64,000 bases of DNA from Synechococcaceae cyanobacterium (GCA_947378425.1 CANCJV010000002.1:62001-126000), one strand, 5' to 3'; shown: positions 1 to 9,257, counted from the first letter of the stretch. Numbers and translations: made by a program. Notes: a model not told the origin generated them from the letters alone.

Positions 1-573
1 ACGCAATCGAACTCCAATGCTTGGCATCCTGGAGCGTCCGATCAACAACAGCCTTCTGGAGCTCCTTAGTCCCTGGATGTGTGCGGTCTAGCCTGACGCC
101 CTGACCTTGAGGATCCAGATCAAGCGCCCGATGACTGACTGAATCCCTGTCCCTGGACCGAGCTCATCGGCGAGTCCAGCGCCGATCTGACAGGCGACCT
201 TGCCTGCTCCGTTGACATCTGACATGGCAGGCCTTTACCCAGACTCTTGTGTCTGAGGTTGAGGCGGCGGTTGTGTTTGTTGGGGCTGTTTGCTGTCGTG
301 CTTGTAACCGGGCCCCCCGCAACGGCGGTTCAGGTTCGCCCAGGCCCGGATTCTGCGCCACTGGGATCTGTTCCTGCTGATGAAGTCTTTGTAGATCACG
401 TTTTCGACGGTCAGTGCTGCCCAATGAGGCTGCGCTTTCATGCTGGCGCTTTGCGCCCCCGCGTCTGACCTGCATGCCGGATTCAATGACAGTGTCCGCT
501 TACTTTCTCTGACTCAGCGGCACTGCCCGATTGGCCTTGCCAGGGCCCATGGCCAGCCCTCCCGCGCCTCCAT
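1..573. other. gene-free stretch
   Basis: No convincing gene is seen on either strand. The open frames here are short, overlap one another and resemble no family I recognise. The psaL terminator lies at its right edge. The left side is cut by the window, so part of it could be the flank of a gene outside. Confidence 0.5.
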
Positions 574-605
574 GAAAAAAGCCCCGCCTTGGCAGGGCGG
601 GGCTT
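574..605 (-). terminator. psaL rho-independent terminator
   Basis: Read on the minus strand, a GC stem (GCCCCGCC at 581-588 pairing with GGCGGGGC at 596-603) is followed by six T residues. It sits 43 bases after the psaL stop and should end the psaI-psaL transcript. Confidence 0.88.
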
Positions 606-647
606 TGGGATCCGATCAGGGAGTCAATCCCTGAAAGCGATTGGATT

Positions 648-1139
648 TCAGTTGACGCTCCAGACACCACCGGCGATGTTCACCAGAGGGGAGACCAGGG
701 CCGTGCTGCAGAGGAACCAGGCGAAGGCTGCACCACCGCATCCGCCGAGCCAGAAACCACTGGCGAACTCAGCCCAGCCGGCCTTGGTGAACAGGTCGGC
801 GGGGGGATTGTCGATCGTGGCGTCGGGCGGTTGGACGTTGGGGCCGTTGCCGGCCGTGCCATAGATCGACAGGCAGACCGTGAGGATCGAAACCAGGCCG
901 ATGGTGGCCAGCAGGCCGGCGGTGCTGGAGTACTCACTGGCTCGCAGCGGACCGGTGATGGCGAAGGGGCCGTAGAGGAAGAAGCCATGGGCCATACCCA
1001 CTTCCAGCCCCCGGCGGTTGGGCGAGAGGGAGGGCCGGTAGGCGGGTAGAGCGTTCAGGAACGCCCGGGTGAAATAGCTGCTGTTGACGGGGGTCGCCAG
1101 GTTGCCGACGCAGGGATCGGCCACGGGGGTGACGGTCAT
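648..1139 (-). CDS. psaL: photosystem I reaction centre subunit XI
   Basis: PsaL is the thylakoid subunit at the trimer interface of cyanobacterial photosystem I. The 163-residue length is normal. About three hydrophobic segments are visible (roughly residues 46-66, 72-94 and 124-148), with the conserved GMAHGFF stretch whose His (about residue 51) is a chlorophyll ligand candidate. It follows psaI by 55 bases on the same strand and ends before a strong terminator, so the pair is probably one transcript. Identification is by whole-length resemblance and is firm. Confidence 0.96.
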   Translation of the reverse strand: MTVTPVADPCVGNLATPVNSSYFTRAFLNALPAYRPSLSPNRRGLEVGMAHGFFLYGPFAITGPLRASEYSSTAGLLATIGLVSILTVCLSIYGTAGNGPNVQPPDATIDNPPADLFTKAGWAEFASGFWLGGCGGAAFAWFLCSTALVSPLVNIAGGVWSVN

Positions 1140-1194
1140 GGGGCGCTCTTGGGCTCGGTAGGGGGCTCGGTGAGGGGTCTGGGCGGCGGACAGA

Positions 1195-1311
1195 TCAGTC
1201 GCGCGCTTCGATCACGTTGAACAGCAGGGCCATGGCCACGGCAGGGCCGAGGATTCCCACCAGGGGAACAAGCATGGACGGAAGCCAGGCGGCCGCAAAT
1301 TCTCCAGTCAT
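1195..1311 (-). CDS. psaI: photosystem I subunit VIII
   Basis: A 38-residue membrane peptide starting [19 protein letters not shown] and ending FNVIEARD. It has one hydrophobic helix (about residues 9-31) and the family's typical end. PsaI is a single-helix photosystem I subunit next to PsaL that helps trimer formation. The ATG is at 1311 and TGA at 1195-1197. It lies directly upstream of psaL on the same strand, the usual cyanobacterial order. It is short enough to be missed by length-filtered gene finders. Confidence 0.93.
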   Translation of the reverse strand: MTGEFAAAWLPSMLVPLVGILGPAVAMALLFNVIEARD

Positions 1312-1433
1312 GGCAGTGGCCACGTACAACCGCCGGTACTGTAAGGAGCCCTCTCTGCTCCACTCTTGCCGCTTGGATTGGGTGACATAAAAGTTCAGCA
1401 GAATCCACCCGGCTTTCCACGCACTTCCAGCTG

Positions 1434-2000
1434 ATGAATCCCTCCCTGTTCGGTGCCATTGCTGCCGCTCTGCTGGCGGGCCTGTGGCTGAGTGCCCGGC
1501 GCCGTCCCAGGCCCTTGCTGCGTTCCGGTGACACCAGCGCTGTGGCAGCTCTCAACAGGGCCCAGATTGCTCTGGTTTCTGTTCAGGCATCGGCCTCGTC
1601 CCCCGGTCCGGCTGTCGCGCTCCCTGAGGCCTCCAGCTTTTCTCCCGCGTCCGGCACAACACCGTTGACGGCACGGCCCGAGATCCCTCCGGCGGGGGCG
1701 GTGCGCCAGCGGCTGGATCTGTTGCTCCAGCTTGAGCGTTGGTTCCGTGGCAGCGCCGTCGATCGCCGTCAGGCCCTGGCCGTGGCCCGTCTCTGGAGCC
1801 ATCCCTGTGTGTTGCCCCTGGTCCGTCGCGGCCTCAGGGACCCCGATCCCCAGGTGATGGCCGAGGCCGCTGCGGCGATTCAGGTTTTCCGCGGCCGACG
1901 CCAGGGCGTGCCTCCCCAGGACCCGTTCTCCCCGACCAGGGCTCAGGCCTCCAGGCCGGATCCCAATTCCCGACCCCGCAAGGTGCTGCGCACGCGATAG
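1434..2000 (+). CDS. small HEAT-like hypothetical protein
   Basis: A 188-residue protein with an N-terminal hydrophobic segment (about residues 5-20) followed by basic residues, so probably an inner-membrane anchor with a cytoplasmic body. After a low-complexity Ala/Ser/Pro stretch, residues about 80-155 look like one or two HEAT-type helical repeats (for example DPDPQVMAEAAAAI). The function is unknown. It is divergent from psaI, and its last 58 bases overlap the convergent glycosyltransferase gene, so the true C-terminus could be shorter if the assembly has an error. Confidence 0.62.
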   Translation: MNPSLFGAIAAALLAGLWLSARRRPRPLLRSGDTSAVAALNRAQIALVSVQASASSPGPAVALPEASSFSPASGTTPLTARPEIPPAGAVRQRLDLLLQLERWFRGSAVDRRQALAVARLWSHPCVLPLVRRGLRDPDPQVMAEAAAAIQVFRGRRQGVPPQDPFSPTRAQASRPDPNSRPRKVLRTR

Positions 2001-2932
2001 ATCGGCCGTCCCTGGCTTTCGTGATAGGTGCGCATCTGCAACTCCGCCAGCAGGCCGAAGCCGAACAGCTGCACCCCGCTGAGGATCGCCAGAACAGCCA
2101 TCAACAGCAGGGGGCGATTGCCGATGTCCACTCCCAGCAGGAGCTTCTCCCCCACCAGCCAGAAGGCCAGCGCCAGGCCCGTGCCCAGGCTCACGAGTCC
2201 GGCAAAGCCGAAGACATGCATGGGCCGGGTCAGGAATCGCTTCATGAACCACACCGTCAGCAGATCCATCAGCACCCGGAAGGTGCGATCAATGCCGTAT
2301 TTGCTCTTGCCGTAGCGGCGGGGATGGTGGTTCACCCGCACCTCGCCGATGCGGGCGCCTTCGATGAAGGCCAGGGCTGGCAGGAAGCGATGCAATTCGC
2401 CGTAGAGATTCATGTCAGCCACCACTTCGCGCCGGTAGGCCTTCAGGGAGCAGCCGTAATCGTGCAGCTTCACTCCCGTGACTCTGGCAATCAGCCAGTT
2501 GGCCAGCAGGGAGGGCAGCAGGCGGCTGATGGTGTTGTCCTGGCGCTGATGGCGCCAGCCACTGACCAGATCCAGCTGATTGCGCTCGAGCTGGTTCAGC
2601 AGCAGGGGGATGTCGGCCGGGTCGTTCTGCAGATCGCCATCAAGGGTCACCAGGATCTCGCCGCGGCTGGCATCGAATCCGGCCGCCATCGCGGCTGTCT
2701 GGCCGTAGTTTCGGCGCAGCAGCACCGCCACGAGTTCCGGCGTGCGGGCGGCCATGTCCTGCAGCAGGGCGGCGGTGCCGTCGCGGGAGCCGTCGTCGAC
2801 GAGCACGATCTCGAAGCTGCGCCCCTGGGGCTTGAGCGCCGCCAGCAACTGTTCGAGCAGATGGGGGAGGCTGCCTTCTTCGTTGTAGAGAGGGACCACC
2901 ACCGACAGACTTGGACGGCCGATCTCCGCCAT
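1943..2932 (-). CDS. family 2 glycosyltransferase (DPM1/GtrB type)
   Basis: About 329 residues from the ATG at 2932 (MAEIGRPSL), chosen because the GT2 domain begins at SVVVPLYNEE right after it. The nucleotide-sugar site is shown by VDDGSRDGT and the DXD-like LDGDLQNDP. Two C-terminal membrane helices follow, as in bactoprenol- or dolichol-phosphate sugar transferases, so the likely role is moving a sugar onto a polyprenyl phosphate at the plasma membrane. The donor is unknown. It follows the NlpC/P60 gene by 31 bases on the same strand, suggesting a cell-envelope operon. Confidence 0.87.
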   Translation of the reverse strand: MAEIGRPSLSVVVPLYNEEGSLPHLLEQLLAALKPQGRSFEIVLVDDGSRDGTAALLQDMAARTPELVAVLLRRNYGQTAAMAAGFDASRGEILVTLDGDLQNDPADIPLLLNQLERNQLDLVSGWRHQRQDNTISRLLPSLLANWLIARVTGVKLHDYGCSLKAYRREVVADMNLYGELHRFLPALAFIEGARIGEVRVNHHPRRYGKSKYGIDRTFRVLMDLLTVWFMKRFLTRPMHVFGFAGLVSLGTGLALAFWLVGEKLLLGVDIGNRPLLLMAVLAILSGVQLFGFGLLAELQMRTYHESQGRPIYRVRSTLRGRELGSGLEA

Positions 2933-2963
2933 GGTCAGTTGGGGGCTCAGGATGCACCTGAAC

Positions 2964-3698
2964 CTAGGGGGGCAGGGGACTGCCATCGTGGCTGTGCATC
3001 ACCCGTCCGGCACCGCGCAGCTCCTGGCGGTAGTGGCGGGCCACCGGATCCTGGTTCTGGGGGTTGAGGTCATCGATGCCCAGGCCGTTGCGGCCATGCT
3101 CGCGCCCGGAACTGTGCAGGTAGCGACCGCCGCTGAGGTGCAGCCCCACATGGGTGCAACGTCGCGCAGTGCCGAAGAAGATCAGATCACCGGGTTCCAG
3201 CAGGCTGGTGACACCTGGCTGCACCGCCACGGGCTGACAGAAGCGCTCCTGTAGGTAAGCGTCGCGCGGCAGCCAGATGCCCGCCGTGGCGAAGCTGGTC
3301 TGGATCAGGCCGGAACAGTCGAAATCCGGTCCAAGGTTGCCTCCCCATAAGTAGACATTGGCCTTCTGCATCGCCGCCACAGCAAAGCTCAGCACCTGCT
3401 CGAGCCTCCGGGCGATCGTGGCGCGCTGCAGTCGCGGCAGCAACGCCGGTGCGGCTGGCAGGCCATGGCTGCGGAGTTCGGAGGACTCCAGCCAGCAGGG
3501 GTAGCCGTCCTCCAGTAGCCGCACCCGCAGTCGCCCATGGGCGGGCCCCTCCAGCACCCGCAGTCGCCGCCCCGCTGCCACCTGGGTGGCCAGTCCAGGG
3601 CCCTGGGGGCGGCTGTAGGCATCCAGGGGATGCCGCAATTGCCAGTGGCTGTCCTGGGCGATGGGATCGGTTTCGTCACCGATGCCTAATCTCACCAT
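2964..3698 (-). CDS. NlpC/P60 family cysteine peptidase
   Basis: About 244 residues. The C-terminal half carries the NlpC/P60 catalytic Cys in DFDCSGLIQ and the His in CTHVGLHLSGG, with GDLIFFG between them. The N-terminal part is probably an SH3-like wall-binding domain. Such enzymes cut the D-Glu/diaminopimelate bond in peptidoglycan stem peptides. I chose the ATG at 3698 (MVRLG), because a start further upstream would run into the divergent hydrolase. No clear signal peptide is visible. Co-directional with the downstream GT2 gene. Confidence 0.85.
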   Translation of the reverse strand: MVRLGIGDETDPIAQDSHWQLRHPLDAYSRPQGPGLATQVAAGRRLRVLEGPAHGRLRVRLLEDGYPCWLESSELRSHGLPAAPALLPRLQRATIARRLEQVLSFAVAAMQKANVYLWGGNLGPDFDCSGLIQTSFATAGIWLPRDAYLQERFCQPVAVQPGVTSLLEPGDLIFFGTARRCTHVGLHLSGGRYLHSSGREHGRNGLGIDDLNPQNQDPVARHYRQELRGAGRVMHSHDGSPLPP

Positions 3699-3721
3699 GA
3701 ACCGCGTCGGGGGTAGGGGTG

Positions 3722-4654
3722 ATGGCGTTCTACAGCCCGGATCCACCAATGGACCAGACCCTGCGGTCGCTGGTGGCCTCGCTGGAGAGCGACGGCCGGC
3801 CGGGGCTGTCCCAGCAGCTCTCGATCACCTGGTTGCGCTACCCCGCCTCCTTGTTGCAGCAGGGCGCCAACCTGGACGCGACGGGCCTGGCGAAGCTCCA
3901 GGTGCGCGGCGCCAGCTGGGCAGGGGAGCGCCAGCGCTATCCCGCCAGTGTGGTGAAGCTGGTGTATCTGATTGCTGCCGAGGCCTGGTTGCAGCGCCAG
4001 CTGATCGAGGACGGCGAGGAATTACGCCGCGCCCTGGCCGACATGATCCGGGATTCGAGCAATGACGCCACGAGCCTGGTGCTCGATCTGCTCAGCGGCA
4101 CCACCAGTGGTCCGTCCCTGCCACCGGAGCGCTTCGACGCCTGGAGGCGCCAGCGGCAGCTCGTCAATGGCTGGTTGGTCGGCCTGGGCTGGCCAGAGCT
4201 GGAGGGCTGCAATGCCTGCCAGAAGACCTGGGGGGATGGCCCCTACGGCCGGGAACGGGACTTTTACGGCGATCGCCAGCAGAACCGCAATCGCCTCAGC
4301 AGCGAGGCCACCGCCCGGTTGCTGCATGGTGTGATCGCCGGTGCCATGGTGTCGCCGCCCGCTTCGGTGCGCATGCAGGACGTGCTCAGCCGCTCGCTGG
4401 ATCCGGAGCATCGGGCGGCCGACCCGGAGAACCAGGTCGATGGTTTCCTCGGGTCTGGTCTGCCGATCACGGCAAAACTCTGGAGCAAGGCCGGCTGGAT
4501 GAGCCAGGCGCGGCACGACGCGGCCTATGTGGAGGTGTCAGGTGCCGATCCCTTCCTGCTGGTGGTCTTCAGTGAAGGGAAGCAGGCGGCCGCCGACGAG
4601 GATCTGCTGCCCGCCATCAGCTCCGGGTTGCTGCAGGCCTGCCGCCAGAACTGA
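3722..4654 (+). CDS. serine hydrolase of the class A beta-lactamase fold
   Basis: About 310 residues. An SxxK motif (SVVK, near residue 76-79), an SxN element (DSSND, near 112-114) and a KAG in place of KTG/KSG are in the order expected for beta-lactamases and penicillin-binding proteins. There is no signal peptide, which is odd for a periplasmic enzyme. The real role may be a non-lactamase hydrolase. The ATG at 3722 follows a G-rich possible ribosome binding site; ATG at 3749 is an alternative. The start is only 23 bases from the divergent NlpC start. Confidence 0.8.
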   Translation: MAFYSPDPPMDQTLRSLVASLESDGRPGLSQQLSITWLRYPASLLQQGANLDATGLAKLQVRGASWAGERQRYPASVVKLVYLIAAEAWLQRQLIEDGEELRRALADMIRDSSNDATSLVLDLLSGTTSGPSLPPERFDAWRRQRQLVNGWLVGLGWPELEGCNACQKTWGDGPYGRERDFYGDRQQNRNRLSSEATARLLHGVIAGAMVSPPASVRMQDVLSRSLDPEHRAADPENQVDGFLGSGLPITAKLWSKAGWMSQARHDAAYVEVSGADPFLLVVFSEGKQAAADEDLLPAISSGLLQACRQN

Positions 4655-4741
4655 ATTGGCCTCAGCGCTCCTGAACCGGGACGGATGAGGCCGATTAAGG
4701 TCTGGCTGGGTTACAGAGTTGGACGGAAACCGTCCAGGAAC

Positions 4742-4829
4742 GGAGAGGGAGGGATTCGAACCCTCGACAGAAGTTGCCTCCTGTAACTCCTTAGCAGGGA
4801 GCCGCTTTCAACCACTCAGCCACCTCTCC
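4742..4829 (-). tRNA. tRNA-Ser (GCU)
   Basis: An 88-base class II tRNA. The acceptor stem is GGAGAGG pairing with CCTCTCC, the anticodon loop reads CTGCTAA (anticodon GCT), a long variable arm follows, and the T arm is GGTTCGAATCC. CCA is not encoded. It decodes AGC/AGU. Confidence 0.96.
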
Positions 4830-4910
4830 AGCGGCTCAGTGAGCTTACCTGACCACCTCGCGTTCTCAGGCCAGCGGTGCCGGCACAAGGTCTGGGCTGA
4901 GCCCCCGGTC

Positions 4911-7403
4911 TCAGTCGCCGCGGAAGAGCCGTTGCACCCGTCGGCTGTCGATGTTCACCAGCAGGTCGTAGGGGATGGTGCCGGCGCGCTCGGCTGCTTC
5001 CTCGGGGCGCAGCACCTGGCCCTCGTGGGCCCCGAAGAGCAGCACTTCATCACCGACACCGGCATCGGCCAGGGACGAGAGATCCACCGCCATCGAATCC
5101 ATCGAGACCCGGCCGAGCACCCGCACCTTCCTGCCCTGGATCATCACCTCACCTCGGTTGGAGAAGCTCCAGGGCACGCCGTCGTTGTAGCCGGCGGCGA
5201 CGATGCCGATGCGCTGCTGCTCGGCGGTCACCACGTAGGTGCCGTTGTAGCCCACCCGCTGGCCGCGGCTCAGGGTGCTCACCTGCACCAGCCGGCTGAG
5301 GAACGCCACCGCCAGCTCCAGTTCGATCGCTGAGGCCACGGCGGGCGAGGGATAGAGGCCGTAGAGGCCGAGGCCCAGGCGCACCATGTCGCAGCGGGCG
5401 TTGGCGAAGCGCACGGCGCCGGAGGTGGCGGCGGCATGCACCACCAGGGGTTCGTCGCTCTCGGCGCGGAGCATGGTGACGGCCGCTTCAAAACGGGCCA
5501 GTTGCTCCTGGGTGTGGTCATCGGCGGCTGGGTCGTCGGCGCTGGCCAGGTGGGTCATGACGCCACTGAGCCGCACCACCCCGGAACCCCGCAGCAGGCG
5601 GGCCACCCCGAGGGCCTCCTCGGGGCCGACACCGACCCGGCCCATGCCGCTGTCGATCTCAAGATGGACATCAAGGCTCGCGTCCATCGTGCGCAGGCTG
5701 GCCACCAGCCGCTGGGCGCAGGCCAGGGAGTACACCACCGGGGTCAGGCGCCAGCGCACCGCCTTGTCGATTTCGTCGCTGTCCATCAGCATCACCAGCA
5801 CCGGGCGATGCACCCCGGCCCGCCGCAGGGCGGCCCCCTCGTCGGCTGCGGACACGCCGATCCAGTCGACTCCGCTCTCCTGCAGGGCCAGGGCGAGGCG
5901 GGCCAGCTCGGTGCCGTAGGCCCAGGCCTTGAGCACGGCCAGGATCGCCACCTTCGGGCCGCAGAGGGCGCGGAAGCGGGCGACGTTGTTGCGCACGGCA
6001 TTGAGATCCACCAGGAAGCGGCGCGGGGCCATCGATTCCCAGATGGCCGAGGCGGCGCTGGCCAGGCCGAGGCGGGCGGCGCCCTTGAGCAGCACGGTGT
6101 CGCCGGGCTGGGCCAGGCTGCGTATGGTGGCGCCCAGGTCGCTGCTTTCGGCGAGCTCGATCACCGGTGCCTGGGGCCGGATTGCCCGCCAGGCGGCGGC
6201 GGTGTGAGCGTTGGCCGCATGGGGCAGCAGCAGCAGATGGCTGAAGTCCCGTTCCGCCGCCAGTTGGCCGATCAGGGCATGTTCACGCGCTTCGCCGTGG
6301 CCCAGCTCCCCCATGCCGCCGAACACGAACAGCCGCCGTCCCGAGTCGGGGCCGGAGCTCACCGTTTCCAGGGCGACCTGGACGGAGATCGGATCGTCGC
6401 TGGCGCTGTCATTGACGATCGTGATGCCATCCGGAGTCCGCCAGGTCTCCATGCGGGTCGGGCCGAAGCTGTAGTCCTGCAGCACAGCCACGATCTCGTC
6501 CACGCTGACACCCAGCTGCAGTCCTGCGGTCATGGCGATCAGCAGATCCTCCACCAGGGGAGCGGAACGGGTGCGCACCGGCAGTCGCACCCGTTCGCCG
6601 CCGAAGTCGAGGCTGAGCAGCAGGCCGCTGCCGTGGGGTTTCTGCTCGAGCAGGCGGGGTTCGCCTCGGCCCGGCTGCAGGCGGCGGCAGGGCAGAGGGA
6701 TGGCATCCAGCAGTGGATCGGCGGGGGCGATCAGCCAGCCTGCGGGCGGTAATTCCCGGAACAGGATCATTTTTTCGCGGGCGGTCACCTCACGGCTGCC
6801 GAAACCGCCCAGATGGGCCAGGCCCACGTTCACCAGCACGCCGAAGTCGGGCGCCAGGACCCTGGCGATGCTCGCCATCTCGCCGGGAGCGGAGACGCCC
6901 GCCTCGAACACCCCCAGTTCGGTGCCAGCGGGGGCGGAGAGCACGGCCAGCGGCACCCCCACCTGGCTGTTCCAGCTGCCGGGGCTGGCGGCGACCCGAT
7001 AGCGCTGGGCCAGCAGGGCCGTCAGCGCGCTCTTGACGATCGTCTTGCCGTTGCTGCCGGTGATCGCCACCACCTGGCGGATGTGCTGGCGGCGATACCA
7101 GGCCGCCAGGATCTGCAGGGCTTCCAGCGGGTCGTCGACTTCGATCCGGGCCAGCTCCGCCGAGCTGGTCGCCAGGGAGGCGTGCCAGCCGCGACGCACC
7201 ACCACCAGAGTGGCCCCGGCGGCGATCGCCGCAGCCACGAAGCTGTGACCATCCCGGCTGCGGCCCCCCAGGGCGAAAAAGGCATCGCCCGCCTGCACCC
7301 GCCGCGAGTCGATGGCCACCGCCCGGATCCGAGCGGCCGCCGGATCGCCGTGGAGTTCGCCTGCCAGCAGACCGGCCAGCGTGCGGGGGTCGGGGAGGGC
7401 CAT
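4911..7403 (-). CDS. fused MurF ligase / alanine racemase
   Basis: One uninterrupted 830-residue frame. Residues 1 to about 455 are a Mur ligase: P-loop TGSNGKT at 115-121, then NSQVGVPL and FEAGVSAPGEM. This half should join D-Ala-D-Ala to the UDP-MurNAc tripeptide. From MAPRRFLVDLNAVRNN on, the rest is a PLP alanine racemase: PLP lysine in AVLKAWAYG, GYNGTYVV with the catalytic Tyr, and a final VNIDSRRVQRLF. MurF motifs read as TIVK and NSQVGVP, as in the Bacteroidetes bifunctional enzyme, rather than canonical TTTK and NNEIGVP. Substrate supply and use in wall synthesis are thus on one chain. Confidence 0.92.
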   Translation of the reverse strand: MALPDPRTLAGLLAGELHGDPAAARIRAVAIDSRRVQAGDAFFALGGRSRDGHSFVAAAIAAGATLVVVRRGWHASLATSSAELARIEVDDPLEALQILAAWYRRQHIRQVVAITGSNGKTIVKSALTALLAQRYRVAASPGSWNSQVGVPLAVLSAPAGTELGVFEAGVSAPGEMASIARVLAPDFGVLVNVGLAHLGGFGSREVTAREKMILFRELPPAGWLIAPADPLLDAIPLPCRRLQPGRGEPRLLEQKPHGSGLLLSLDFGGERVRLPVRTRSAPLVEDLLIAMTAGLQLGVSVDEIVAVLQDYSFGPTRMETWRTPDGITIVNDSASDDPISVQVALETVSSGPDSGRRLFVFGGMGELGHGEAREHALIGQLAAERDFSHLLLLPHAANAHTAAAWRAIRPQAPVIELAESSDLGATIRSLAQPGDTVLLKGAARLGLASAASAIWESMAPRRFLVDLNAVRNNVARFRALCGPKVAILAVLKAWAYGTELARLALALQESGVDWIGVSAADEGAALRRAGVHRPVLVMLMDSDEIDKAVRWRLTPVVYSLACAQRLVASLRTMDASLDVHLEIDSGMGRVGVGPEEALGVARLLRGSGVVRLSGVMTHLASADDPAADDHTQEQLARFEAAVTMLRAESDEPLVVHAAATSGAVRFANARCDMVRLGLGLYGLYPSPAVASAIELELAVAFLSRLVQVSTLSRGQRVGYNGTYVVTAEQQRIGIVAAGYNDGVPWSFSNRGEVMIQGRKVRVLGRVSMDSMAVDLSSLADAGVGDEVLLFGAHEGQVLRPEEAAERAGTIPYDLLVNIDSRRVQRLFRGD

Positions 7404-7508
7404 GGAACCCGGAGGTTAGCCAGCCATGCCACGTCGAGGTGCGGGTCGTGCCGGACACCGAAGGGATGGCCGGATCTCGTTAAAGTTGATTGAACTTCGG
7501 GGGGTGGC

Positions 7509-8009
7509 ATGGGCCACGTTCTCGTGCTGAATGCGTCCTACGAACCGCTCAACATCACCACCTGGCGGCGGGCGATGGTGATGCTCCTGAAGGGGAAGGC
7601 TGAGGGCCTGGAGCACGATCCCAACCACCGAATCCGGCCGGATCATCTGCTCCCCACCGTGATTCGCCTGCATCAGTTCGTGCGGGTGCCCTACCGCCAG
7701 ATGCCGCTCACGCGCCGCAATGTTTTCCAGCGGGATGGCCATCTCTGCCAGTACTGCGGTTTCAGCGGTGAGCCGCTCTCGATCGATCACGTCGTGCCCC
7801 GCAGCCGCGGTGGCGCCGACATCTGGGAGAACGTCACCACCGCCTGTCTGCCCTGCAACGTGCGCAAGGGCAGTCGCACTCCGCGGGAGGCGGCCATGCC
7901 CCTGCGCCGGGAGCCGCGCCGGCCCCCCACCAGCCTCAACTTTGAAACCATCCGCCGGATTCGCGCCGGTCAGAATCGCGAATGGGCCAAATATGTGATC
8001 GGCGCCTGA
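7509..8009 (+). CDS. HNH endonuclease
   Basis: A 166-residue protein with an HNH fold: a CxxC pair (CQYCG) near residue 79, the catalytic IDHVVPRSRGG, and a second pair, CLPC, near 116. The N-terminal MGHVLVLNASYEPLNITTW is typical of a cyanobacterial and bacterial HNH family encoded as a single core gene. Its substrate is not known. It is divergent from murF-alr (about 105 bases between starts) and convergent with prfA (39-base gap). Confidence 0.9.
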   Translation: MGHVLVLNASYEPLNITTWRRAMVMLLKGKAEGLEHDPNHRIRPDHLLPTVIRLHQFVRVPYRQMPLTRRNVFQRDGHLCQYCGFSGEPLSIDHVVPRSRGGADIWENVTTACLPCNVRKGSRTPREAAMPLRREPRRPPTSLNFETIRRIRAGQNREWAKYVIGA

Positions 8010-8048
8010 CCTCGGCATCGGCGAGCGAACGTTTTCTTTCCCCTGCGC

Positions 8049-9164
8049 TCAGCCATTGGCGCCGCCGGCCTGGCTGGCCAGCTCCTGCAGCTGGCGGCCC
8101 TGTTCAGCGGCGATGCAGGCTTCGATCACATCGTCGAGCTGGCCGTTGAGCACGGGATCGAGTGAAAAGTTCTGGCCGAGACGGTGGTCCGTGACCCGGT
8201 TGTCCTTGGCGTTGTAAGTGCGGATCTTCTCGCTGCGATCACCGCTGCCCACCTGGGAGCGGCGCTCATCCCGTTCAAGGGCATTGGCTTCTGCCAGCTT
8301 CCGCTCGTACAGCTTGGCCCGCAGGATCTCCATGGCCCGTTCACGGTTCTGCAGCTGGGAGCGCTCCTGGGTGCAGAACACCCGGATGCCGGTGGGTTTG
8401 TGCAGCAGGTCGACAGCCGTTTCGACCTTGTTGACGTTCTGGCCGCCGGCGCCGCCGGAGCGGGCGGTGCTGATCTCCAGATCGCCCGGATCGATCTGCA
8501 CCTCCACCGGATCGGCCTCGGGCATCACCGCCACCGTGGCCGTGGAGGTGTGTACCCGTCCCTGGGATTCGGTGGCCGGCACCCGCTGGACCCGATGCAC
8601 GCCGGCCTCGAACTTCAGGCGGCTGTAGACGCCGTCGCCGCGGATCGAGAGGATGAGTTCTTTGTAGCCACCCAGGTCGGCTTCGGAGGCACTGACCGGC
8701 TGCACCTGCCAGCCGCGGCTCTGGGCGTAGCGCTCGAACATGCGGGCCAGATCGCCTGCCCAGAGGCTGGCTTCATCGCCGCCTGCCCCGGCCCGGATCT
8801 CCAGCATGACGCTGCGCTCATCGCGGGGGTCCGACGGCAACAGGGCCAGGGTGAGGCGCCGCTGTAGCTCGTCGATGCGCCCTTCCAGCGACTCCAGCTC
8901 GCTGATGGCCAGTTCCACCAGCTCCGCCATGGCGGCATCGTCGCGGTGCTCCTTGAGCAACCTGTGGGTGTCCAGCTGCTCCTGTTGCAGCTTGCGCCAT
9001 TGCTGGTGGTCGAGCACCAGGGGCTCGAGTCGGGCCCGTTCGCGGGCGATCGTCTGCAGTCGGTTCGGATCCGAGGCCAGCGCCGGATCGGCCAGCTGCC
9101 GTTCCAGGGCCTCGAAGGTGCGGCAGGCCGTTTCCAGGCGTTCGCTGAGCAGGGCAGGGTCCAT
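8049..9164 (-). CDS. prfA: peptide chain release factor 1
   Basis: 371 residues, close to the usual length. The GGQ tripeptide that triggers peptidyl-tRNA hydrolysis lies at about 240-242 in [10 protein letters not shown]. The PAT tripeptide at 196-198 (VPATESQG) reads UAA/UAG and marks RF1 rather than RF2. It acts in the ribosomal A site. It lies after the ribosomal array on the same strand, but a strong terminator between rpmE and prfA implies its own promoter in the ~60 bases upstream. Confidence 0.97.
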   Translation of the reverse strand: MDPALLSERLETACRTFEALERQLADPALASDPNRLQTIARERARLEPLVLDHQQWRKLQQEQLDTHRLLKEHRDDAAMAELVELAISELESLEGRIDELQRRLTLALLPSDPRDERSVMLEIRAGAGGDEASLWAGDLARMFERYAQSRGWQVQPVSASEADLGGYKELILSIRGDGVYSRLKFEAGVHRVQRVPATESQGRVHTSTATVAVMPEADPVEVQIDPGDLEISTARSGGAGGQNVNKVETAVDLLHKPTGIRVFCTQERSQLQNRERAMEILRAKLYERKLAEANALERDERRSQVGSGDRSEKIRTYNAKDNRVTDHRLGQNFSLDPVLNGQLDDVIEACIAAEQGRQLQELASQAGGANG

Positions 9165-9221
9165 GGCGAAGGGCGTCCAGATGCCGCCGAAACGGCAGGC
9201 GAAGAGGCACGGGAAGCGTTC

Positions 9222-9257
9222 AGAACAAAAGCCGGATGCCCTGCAGGCATCCGGCTT
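9222..9257 (-). terminator. terminator of the ribosomal protein array
   Basis: A perfect 12-bp stem (AAGCCGGATGCC, 9229-9240, with GGCATCCGGCTT, 9246-9257) and a 5-base loop. On the minus strand it is followed by TTTTG. It lies 200 bases after rpmE and about 58 bases before the prfA start, so it should end the S10-spc-alpha transcript. Confidence 0.85.

Noticed and set aside
5436-6752. 438-codon frame opposite murF-alr
   Set aside because: Low-complexity His/Gly/Gln translation with no domain, opposite a gene with clear motifs.
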